Positions 6,823 through 11,503 of a stretch of 11,503 nucleotides of DNA are shown piece after piece. The notes below the pieces were generated by a model. That model was not told the DNA's origin, did no database searches, and saw only the letters and a program-made list of their open reading frames with translations. The stretch covers positions 1 through 11,503 of the forward strand of contig JAJCYJ010000655.1 of assembly GCA_029262975.1 (NCBI GenBank), in the 5' to 3' direction. The translations under genes were made by a program, and so were the position numbers. The stretch comes from Saprospiraceae bacterium. GTDB taxonomy: Bacteria; Bacteroidota; Bacteroidia; Chitinophagales; Saprospiraceae. Each line of letters begins with the position of its first letter. The stretch's first letter is position 1.

Positions 6823-6889
6823 TATTAGAGGACTGGATAAGGTAGCGAGTCGGAATCACGAAAATTATTAAAAGCAATGCATTATAACT

Positions 6890-7108
6890 ATGAAAACTAA
6901 AGGATATCAGAATAACATTTCGAGGAGAGAAGAAGAAGTTCTGTTACTCATTGCAAATGAGTATACAATAAATGAAATAGCGTTGAGTCTATTTATTTCG
7001 CCACACACTGCCATTTCACATCGCAAAAATATTATGCAAAAATGGTGTGTCAAAAATACAGCCGGTATGGTAAGAAGGGGATTTGAATTAGGGGTATTAA
7101 ACACCTGA
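6890..7108 (+). CDS. Stand-alone LuxR-type HTH protein (no receiver domain)
   Basis: A 72-residue protein that is essentially only a LuxR/GerE DNA-binding domain. ISRREEEVLLLIANEYTINEIA forms the first helices and FISPHTAISHRKNIMQKW the turn and recognition helix. The tail KNTAGMVRRGFELGVL is the form typical of NarL-type response regulators of Bacteroidota. The usual N-terminal receiver domain is absent, and the frame is closed by a stop 19 nt before the ATG, so this is not a simple truncation of a readable fusion. It may act constitutively, be level-controlled, or dimerise with another LuxR protein such as the one at 5052-6566. It sits between the three GGGTGA dyads and the first of three secreted paralogues (61-bp gap), suggesting it controls itself, those genes, or both. 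No clear ribosome binding site is visible. Confidence 0.82.
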   Translation: MKTKGYQNNISRREEEVLLLIANEYTINEIALSLFISPHTAISHRKNIMQKWCVKNTAGMVRRGFELGVLNT

Positions 7109-7169
7109 ATGGATATTACAAAAAGTATAATATGGTCTGTTTAATAATTAACAAGAGAATGAAATCTAA

Positions 7170-7892
7170 ATGAATATGAAAAATAATCATCAACAATCAA
7201 ACCTGTACAACAGGATTGTAATTAGAATGCTAAGTATAACCACAGCACTCCTGATGTTTCTATGTGGAGAAATTTCTGCTCAGAATTTGGATGTAGACGG
7301 AAATGTTAAAATCACCGAGATAAATGCCGATACTATGTCAACAGATATTGTAGTCTCTGGACCCGACAGTATATTATCAATTCAGGATGTAACGAGTATT
7401 ATTTGTCCGACATCAAGAATCAATCACCCTACTTTATACCTGGGCAAGGACACACTTGGCGGAATAGTGTTTTATATATACATCGGTGCGGACAGCCTGG
7501 TACATGGGTTGATCGTATCCAAATCTGAAAACGGTTCTGCGCGATGGCAAGTAACACCTACTGTTACCGGTGCAGTAAGGACCTGGGATGGCCAGTTTAA
7601 TATGGCTTTGATGACTGACAGTCCGGCAAAAGATTGGGTTACGACCAATTTTGGAACTGAATGGTATTTGCCATCAACCGACGAACTGACCTATCTCTTT
7701 CATAATAGATTCCGTGTCAACAAGGCAATGCACGATGGAGGCTTTACCCTCATCACCCGAATTGGTGAGTACTGGACCAGTACAGAAAGAAATAGTACCG
7801 AAGCTTCGATGTACCGGTTTTCTGAGGGAGATGTTCTTATTAATATTGGAAAAACATCTTTAAGAAGAGTTCGTGCTATAAGATCATTTTAA
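7170..7892 (+). CDS. Secreted FISUMP/DUF1566-like protein, paralogue 1
   Basis: A 240-residue exported protein of unknown function. The signal peptide ends near ISA|QN (37/38) after a long basic n-region. A short beta-type module follows (NLDVDGNVKI … SILSIQD, about 38-75), of a kind seen at the start of many Bacteroidota surface proteins. The C-terminal domain starts at LGGIVFYIY (96) and runs to the end: HGLIVSKSE (112-120), TGAVRTWDG (133-141), SPAKDWVTTNF (151-161), WYLPSTDEL (165-173), GEYWTSTE (199-206) and RVRAIRSF (233-240). These resemble the FISUMP and DUF1566/Lcl-type folds, in which a PS.DEL helix, an S[ST]E strand and a terminal VR.IR strand are diagnostic. No T9SS C-terminal sorting signal is seen. 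It is the first of three tandem paralogues; an AT-rich hairpin spans its stop codon. Confidence 0.78.
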   Translation: MNMKNNHQQSNLYNRIVIRMLSITTALLMFLCGEISAQNLDVDGNVKITEINADTMSTDIVVSGPDSILSIQDVTSIICPTSRINHPTLYLGKDTLGGIVFYIYIGADSLVHGLIVSKSENGSARWQVTPTVTGAVRTWDGQFNMALMTDSPAKDWVTTNFGTEWYLPSTDELTYLFHNRFRVNKAMHDGGFTLITRIGEYWTSTERNSTEASMYRFSEGDVLINIGKTSLRRVRAIRSF

Positions 7893-7901
7893 AAATGATT
7901 T
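7881..7901. repeat. AT-rich hairpin across the stop codon of paralogue 1
   Basis: ATCATTTT (7883-7890) and AAAATGAT (7892-7899) are inverted around a single A, with the pairing extendable by a G-T and an A-T pair to 7881/7901. The TAA stop (7890-7892) sits at the tip. There is no G+C-rich stem, so as a terminator it would be weak. The other two paralogues lack it. Confidence 0.3.
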
Positions 7902-7970
7902 CTAATTAAAGCGTATAAGGATTTATTACTAAAAGACAAAACATATACTGCTCATTCTAATTTTTAAAAC

Positions 7971-8678
7971 ATGAAAATATTTAAACAAATACCCATCAAT
8001 GCCCTAAGGCCACAACTGTTTAAGATCTTGTGTTGTATCGTAGGATTTCTGGGGTTGCAGGCTATAGTAGTCGCTCAGAATATTGAAGTAAATGGAAGTG
8101 TCCAGATACTTACAATGGATACCGACAGTACATACACTAAAATATTAGTTCTTCAGGAGGATAGCACCCTTGCAGTCAGAGAAGTGGAAACCCTTCGTGA
8201 TTGTCCGGATTGTGTACAAACATTCTATTTAGGCCAGGACACTTTAGGAGGAATAGTTTATTATGTTTATACAGGATCTGATCTGCAGACACATGGTCTT
8301 ATCGTTTCTAAAACAGAGACTTCTGCTAAATGGCAAAATTCATCTTCGTTTACAGGAGCAGGCCGTTCTTGGGATGGGGTGTATAATACTGATCAGATGA
8401 CCAATAGCCCGGCTAAGAATTGGATTACCACAAATTTCAGTTCGGACTGGTTTTTACCGTCAATAGATGAATTGAGTATTCTCTGGCACAATCGATTTTA
8501 TGTGGCTGAGGCATTAAATCAAGGAGGCTTTACAAGTTTGAATGGTAGCGGCATCTATTTTTCCAGTACTGAAAATGGCTCATCCCTGGTATATGCTTTT
8601 CAATTCTTCACCGGAGACACAAACCGAAATTTTGCTAAGTCTCAAGAAAAGAGGGTTCGTGCCGTCCGTGCCTTTTGA
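7971..8678 (+). CDS. Secreted FISUMP/DUF1566-like protein, paralogue 2
   Basis: A 235-residue exported protein with the same architecture as the genes on either side. The signal peptide ends near VVA|QN (35/36). The beta-type module is NIEVNGSVQI … STLAVREV, then a CPDC pair (78-81), then the conserved domain: LGGIVYYVY, HGLIVSKTE, TGAGRSWDG, SPAKNWITTNF, WFLPSIDELSILWHNRF, GIYFSSTE and a terminal RVRAVRAF. The CPDC motif is absent from paralogue 3, and paralogue 1 has only one cysteine (CP) there, so these cysteines are not needed by the core fold. It lies 78 bp after paralogue 1 and 66 bp before paralogue 3, all on one strand, so a shared transcript is likely though not required. Function unknown; a cell-surface carbohydrate- or protein-binding role would be a guess. 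Confidence 0.78.
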   Translation: MKIFKQIPINALRPQLFKILCCIVGFLGLQAIVVAQNIEVNGSVQILTMDTDSTYTKILVLQEDSTLAVREVETLRDCPDCVQTFYLGQDTLGGIVYYVYTGSDLQTHGLIVSKTETSAKWQNSSSFTGAGRSWDGVYNTDQMTNSPAKNWITTNFSSDWFLPSIDELSILWHNRFYVAEALNQGGFTSLNGSGIYFSSTENGSSLVYAFQFFTGDTNRNFAKSQEKRVRAVRAF

Positions 8679-8744
8679 TAGTTCTATGACCAATATAGAA
8701 AGTTAAACTCCTGTTTCTTATTTAATAACATCAACAGTACTCAA

Positions 8745-9392
8745 ATGAAAAAAGTAATTATAATAATAGGCCTTGCAATCATTGCATTTGCAAATGGCAT
8801 CACTGGTCAGCAACTTGTAATATCTGGCAATGCCAGGATATCATCGTTGGATGTGGATACAACTTCTACAAAGATTGTAGTCAGAACATTAAGCGGGACT
8901 TTGGTAGTAAGGGATTCAGCTACATTTGAGCGTCCTTCACATATAGGGCAGGACGTATTAGGGGGTATAGTATTTCATATTTATGATGGTGAAGATGGAA
9001 AACAACATGGACTCATAGTATCAAAAACTGAAAGCGCTGAAAAATGGCAATCCCTGTCCAACCTTACAGGGGCTAACCGAACTTGGGATGGAGCTTTTAA
9101 TACAAATCAAATGGTAAATAGTCCAGCAAAAGATTGGGTCAGATCTAATTTTAGTTTTGCCTGGTATGTCCCTTCCTGGGATGAGCTCAACATACTCTGG
9201 CATAATCGGTTTCATGTGAATAAGGCCCTGGACGCAGGAGGCCATGTGCTTCTTGCTTCTGAAGGAACGTATTGGTCAAGTACAGAGAACCTGGCTGCCA
9301 CGGCATTTTATGCAATTTTCACCAGAGGTGACACAAGTGGAAACGGGGCTAAAGGTGATGTAAGAAATGTACGGGCTATTCGGGCTTTTTGA
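8745..9392 (+). CDS. Secreted FISUMP/DUF1566-like protein, paralogue 3
   Basis: A 215-residue exported protein, the shortest of the three. It has a compact signal peptide (MKKVIIIIGLAIIAFANGITG, cleavage near residue 21) and the beta-type module QQLVISGNARI … GTLVVRDS. The linker lacks cysteines. The conserved domain follows: LGGIVFHIY, HGLIVSKTE, LTGANRTWDG, SPAKDWVRSNF, WYVPSWDELNILWHNRFHVNKAL, GTYWSSTE and the C-terminal VRAIRAF. It shares HNRF.V.KA and the GD tract before the end with its neighbours, showing descent by tandem duplication. The three signal peptides differ much more than the C-terminal domains. No downstream terminator is obvious; the next gene begins about 200 bp later. 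Confidence 0.78.
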   Translation: MKKVIIIIGLAIIAFANGITGQQLVISGNARISSLDVDTTSTKIVVRTLSGTLVVRDSATFERPSHIGQDVLGGIVFHIYDGEDGKQHGLIVSKTESAEKWQSLSNLTGANRTWDGAFNTNQMVNSPAKDWVRSNFSFAWYVPSWDELNILWHNRFHVNKALDAGGHVLLASEGTYWSSTENLAATAFYAIFTRGDTSGNGAKGDVRNVRAIRAF

Positions 9393-9520
9393 GACTGCAC
9401 ATAGAGATAGTTAACTTTACGAAACTTTAAAAATTTAGTAAAGCTGGCATTTGCATTACAGGTGTGAAACCCAACGTTGTGAAGACGCTTAGTGGCCCTT
9501 TCACCGGACTACCATTTATA

Positions 9521-9545
9521 ATTCTTATTATGTGATAATAAGGAT
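9521..9545. promoter_or_regulatory. Long AT-rich palindrome upstream of the GlsB-like gene
   Basis: CTTATTA (9524-9530) and TAATAAG (9536-9542) are perfect arms around TGTGA. The symmetry extends to 10 bp on each side (9521/9545) with one G-T mismatch. It ends about 45 bp before the ATG at 9591 and just upstream of a possible -33 element, a place where an activator or repressor could act. Confidence 0.4.
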
Positions 9546-9548
9546 ATC

Positions 9549-9576
9549 TTGAAAACCTTATTGTATAGTAAATTTC
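9549..9576 (+). promoter_or_regulatory. Possible promoter of the GlsB-like gene
   Basis: TTG (9549-9551), a 17-nt spacer and TAAATTTC (9569-9576) match the Bacteroidota TTG-N17-23-TAnnTTTG pattern with one mismatch in the last base. Transcription would begin near 9583, leaving a leader of about 8 nt before the ATG. This also explains the TTG as a promoter element and not a start codon. Confidence 0.3.
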
Positions 9577-9590
9577 AAAATAGCACAAGT

Positions 9591-9854
9591 ATGTCATTAG
9601 AACAAATTTTAATTTGGATGCTACTAGGCGCGGTCGCAGGATGGCTTGCCGGACAGATAGTAAAAGGTCATGGATTTGGAACGCTAGGAAACATTGTCGT
9701 GGGAATTGTAGGAAGCTTTTTAGGCGGATGGCTTGGAGGTCAACTGGGTATAGCTGGAGCTACCACAGGAGGCTTTAGTCTGGCAAGTGTTGTAACAGCC
9801 GTAATAGGAGCTGTAGTCTTGTTGTTTCTTATTGGTTTAATTAAAAGAGTATGA
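9591..9854 (+). CDS. GlsB/YeaQ/YmgE-family small membrane stress protein
   Basis: An 87-residue inner-membrane protein of the transglycosylase-associated (GlsB/YeaQ/YmgE) family, usually linked to general stress responses; the molecular role is not established. It has three glycine-rich hydrophobic helices. IWMLLGAVAGWLAGQIVKG (about 8-26) carries the family's typical G..AG.LA..I.KG pattern, then LGNIVVGIVGSFLGGWLG, then a final helix VVTAVIGAVVLLFLIGLIKRV. Length and start agree with the family. An in-frame TTG at 9549 would add 14 residues that no homologue needs. Located 198 bp after the secreted paralogues and probably a separate transcription unit, given a possible promoter and a palindrome just upstream. 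Confidence 0.9.
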   Translation: MSLEQILIWMLLGAVAGWLAGQIVKGHGFGTLGNIVVGIVGSFLGGWLGGQLGIAGATTGGFSLASVVTAVIGAVVLLFLIGLIKRV

Positions 9855-10079
9855 GGTGGCTGGGTAGGGGCTGACACAAAGGTTGCTTTTCAACTGCTCC
9901 ACAGGAGGTTCTGTCGCTTCTTACCTTGTCCGTAGATTACATACAACGGACTTATATTGTAATGGTGATTTTAAGCCAATTGATTTTCAATGTCAAAAAA
10001 CATGGAGACTCAATTTTCTACTTATCATAACGAAAAATATAACCAAATCCAGCATTTTAAGATAGGCTAACCTCTCCAA

Positions 10080-10706
10080 CTACCCCTGCACATACACTAT
10101 ATACTTCTGCTCAAAAAAAGGCTCGTCATAATAATCACTGATCGGTGTACATTCGAGATACTCCTTCTTTTTAAGGGGATTAACTTCTGCATCCAGATCA
10201 CCGCCTTTTAAAGCGATTAAGCCATTCGGGATTGAGTTCTTGTGCTTTTTGGATATGTTTTTTCTGGTCCACTGGAGTTGGGTCGGAATCGGAGCAACGG
10301 CTCGTGTCATTACAAAATCATATTTAGTTTGTAACTCTTCCGCCCTGATGTGTGTGGTTCGGATATTGGACAAGCCTGTTGATTCTGCTACAGCATTGAC
10401 AACAGTCAATTTTTTTCTGACACTATCGACAAGATGAAAGTCAACTTCGGGAAATAAAATGGCTAAGGGGATGCCGGGGAAACCGCCACCACAGCCGACA
10501 TCCAGGATCTTTGTTCCAGGCTTAAATGTTATCCACTTAGCAATCACCATAGAATGCAAGACATGATGGAGATATAGGTTGTCAATGTCTTTGCGTGAGA
10601 TCACATTGATCTTGCTGTTCCAATCCTGGTATAATTCGAATAAGGCTCCGAGTTGCTCTTTTTGTGTAGCTGTTAAGTCTGTGAAATACTTTTGTACTGT
10701 TTCCAT
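10080..10706 (-). CDS. rsmG: 16S rRNA (guanine-N7)-methyltransferase RsmG
   Basis: Methylates N7 of G527 (E. coli numbering) in 16S rRNA using S-adenosylmethionine; loss in other bacteria gives low-level streptomycin resistance. The 208-residue product shows the GidB fold markers: QDWNSKINVISRKD (27-40) and LYLHHVLHS (44-52), the SAM-binding motif ILDVGCGGGFPGIPLA (67-82), the acidic motif II segment HLVDSVRKKL (91-100), TRAVAP (134-139) and LKGGDL (166-171). The start is the ATG at 10704-10706. The frame continues 20 codons upstream into the 3' end of the glycosyltransferase gene, but the METVQKYF start fits the family. It lies 34 bp after the glycosyltransferase stop in the same direction, so the two are probably co-transcribed. 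It is convergent with the GlsB-like gene; the 225-bp gap between them shows no clear terminator. Confidence 0.96.
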   Translation of the reverse strand: METVQKYFTDLTATQKEQLGALFELYQDWNSKINVISRKDIDNLYLHHVLHSMVIAKWITFKPGTKILDVGCGGGFPGIPLAILFPEVDFHLVDSVRKKLTVVNAVAESTGLSNIRTTHIRAEELQTKYDFVMTRAVAPIPTQLQWTRKNISKKHKNSIPNGLIALKGGDLDAEVNPLKKKEYLECTPISDYYDEPFFEQKYIVYVQG

Positions 10707-10740
10707 AATTATTGTTAGTCGAAGATTGAACCGGAAGGGA

Positions 10741-11503
10741 TCACCATTCTTTGCGCGGCACGACAAAAGTAAAACTCAGGAACAAATAAAAGAGACAAAG
10801 TATCAAATCATAAAAAGGAGCAAATAGATAAGTCGGATTCAGTAGCACTTCTTTTCCTGGTCGGTAACTGCGATACACGATGATTAACCCTCGAAGTAGG
10901 AACAGCAATAGCACCCATGGATACACGATGCTCAACCCAATAACTGAAATGTACCAAAACAATTGACTCAGGTAAAGAACCGATAACCAAATGCTTGTTT
11001 TCAACTTGTAATGAGGGGCGGTTGTCAGATGTCTTCTCTTTTGCTGCCAATAAGCACTAATAGAAGATTTTGGATACGTCCACACACGCGATGCAATGGA
11101 AGTGACAATTCTAAACCTCGTTTTATGATTGAGAGAAGCGATAAAAAGATCATCGTCTCCACTTTTAATATGTTCGTGACTTTTGTATCCTCCTACTGAA
11201 GCATAAATACTTTTTCTAAAAGCCATGTTTCGCCCGACGCCCATATAGGCCCTGTTCATTCGAGCAGCACTCATGTATTGCACAGCGATGTACCATGTCT
11301 CATATGAAATCAAGTTTTCTAATAACCCACCATTTGATTTTATCATGGGACTATATCCGAGGATAGCGTCGGATTGTGCATGCTCATTCATCAATTCTTT
11401 CAGCCATAGACTGCTTTCCAGAAAACAATCGGCATCTGTAGTTACTATCCATTCCGTCGATCCGTGATTTATACCGTGAGCCAACGCTTGTTTTTTTCCT
11501 TTT
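10741..11503 (-). CDS. Family 2 glycosyltransferase, membrane-associated (5' end outside window)
   Basis: Partial gene: 253 C-terminal residues are visible, and the frame stays open to the window edge, beginning KGKKQALAHGINHG. The GT2 GT-A fold signature is clear. TTDADC (around 11428-11445) is the DxD metal/nucleotide-sugar motif, GDDDLF (11143-11160) corresponds to the acceptor-side acidic motif, and QQKRRH (11029-11046) is a QxxRW-like motif. Three to four hydrophobic segments follow up to the C-terminus (SFTFVVPRKEW), as in membrane-bound GT2 enzymes that build polysaccharides or glycolipids. Donor and acceptor cannot be told. A TTG at 11482-11484 could be misread as a start, but the conserved G.A.N.A-like helix preceding it shows that the gene continues upstream. 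Probably co-transcribed with rsmG. Confidence 0.9.
   Translation of the reverse strand, partial: KGKKQALAHGINHGSTEWIVTTDADCFLESSLWLKELMNEHAQSDAILGYSPMIKSNGGLLENLISYETWYIAVQYMSAARMNRAYMGVGRNMAFRKSIYASVGGYKSHEHIKSGDDDLFIASLNHKTRFRIVTSIASRVWTYPKSSISAYWQQKRRHLTTAPHYKLKTSIWLSVLYLSQLFWYISVIGLSIVYPWVLLLFLLRGLIIVYRSYRPGKEVLLNPTYLFAPFYDLILCLFYLFLSFTFVVPRKEW

Larger units (their letters stand above)
6567..6889. other. Gene-free regulatory interval with three GGGTGA/TCACCC dyads
   Basis: No gene was seen in this 323-bp stretch. Its main content is three copies of GGGTGAT-N4/5-TTCACCCT at 6634-6653, 6699-6718 and 6798-6822. A 6-bp inverted repeat TTTTGT/ACAAAA (6585-6590, 6602-6607) follows the 7TM regulator stop, but lacks a T-run and is a poor terminator. 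No receiver-domain remnant precedes the solo LuxR gene in frame: a TAA at 6869-6871 closes the frame 19 nt before its ATG. Confidence 0.6.

Noticed and set aside
8682..8700. TTCTA…TAGAA inverted repeat between paralogues 2 and 3, recalling the BlaI-type operators
   Set aside because: The spacer is 9 nt, whereas both operator dyads have 6. It lies just after a stop codon without promoter context, so chance is likely.
9928..9951. GTCCGT/ACGGAC inverted repeat in the interval before rsmG
   Set aside because: Six-bp arms with a 12-nt loop and no T-run on either side; not enough for a terminator between the convergent genes.
9883..10065. 60-codon plus-strand frame between the GlsB-like gene and rsmG
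   Set aside because: No ribosome binding site, no family resemblance and mixed composition; the interval is better read as the 3' region between convergent genes.

Overview
The window looks like a chromosomal stretch from a member of the Bacteroidota, possibly the Saprospiria or a related environmental lineage. The signs are low G+C, weak Shine-Dalgarno sequences, a perfect TAnnTTTG-type -7 promoter element, a MecI/BlaI plus M56 pair with no beta-lactamase, a 7TMR-DISM-like protein ending in a LuxR helix-turn-helix, and secreted proteins with FISUMP/DUF1566-like domains. The phylum is a fairly safe inference; the lower rank is a guess. No tRNA, rRNA, CRISPR array, transposase or prophage gene was seen.

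Layout. (1) 101-1444, minus strand: an MscS-family mechanosensitive channel. (2) 1718-3393, plus strand: a BlaI/MecI-type repressor and an M56 (BlaR1-like) membrane metallopeptidase that overlap by 4 nt, preceded by two near-identical operator-like dyads 20 bp apart, one of which encloses the -7 promoter element. (3) 3584-4857, minus strand: an unrecognised soluble protein and a small cysteine-rich exported protein. (4) 5052-6566, plus strand: a signal-peptide, periplasmic-domain, seven-helix, coiled-coil, LuxR-HTH membrane regulator. (5) 6567-6889: a gene-free interval with three copies of the dyad GGGTGAT-N4/5-TTCACCCT. (6) 6890-9392, plus strand: a 72-residue stand-alone LuxR HTH protein followed by three tandem paralogous secreted proteins. 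(7) 9591-9854, plus strand: a GlsB/YeaQ/YmgE-type small membrane protein. (8) 10080-11503, minus strand: rsmG (16S rRNA m7G methyltransferase) and, upstream of it, the 3' part of a membrane-bound family 2 glycosyltransferase gene that runs off the window.

How parts may work together. The BlaI/M56 pair is a standard sense-and-cleave module. It is presumably autoregulated through the two dyads, but the M56 protein has an unfamiliar C-terminal domain in place of a penicillin-sensor domain. The most interesting block is 5052-9392: a membrane-anchored LuxR regulator, three iterated palindromes, a receiver-less LuxR protein and a tandem family of three secreted proteins, all on one strand. A reasonable hypothesis is a regulatory locus for a cell-surface or secreted protein family, with the palindromes as binding sites for one of the two LuxR-type proteins. 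Nothing in the sequence proves that link.

Several reading frames open at TTG upstream of a much better supported ATG (mscS-like gene, the 3584-4210 gene, the GlsB-like gene). I used the ATG in those cases. The exception is the 7TM regulator, where only the TTG start keeps the signal peptide.
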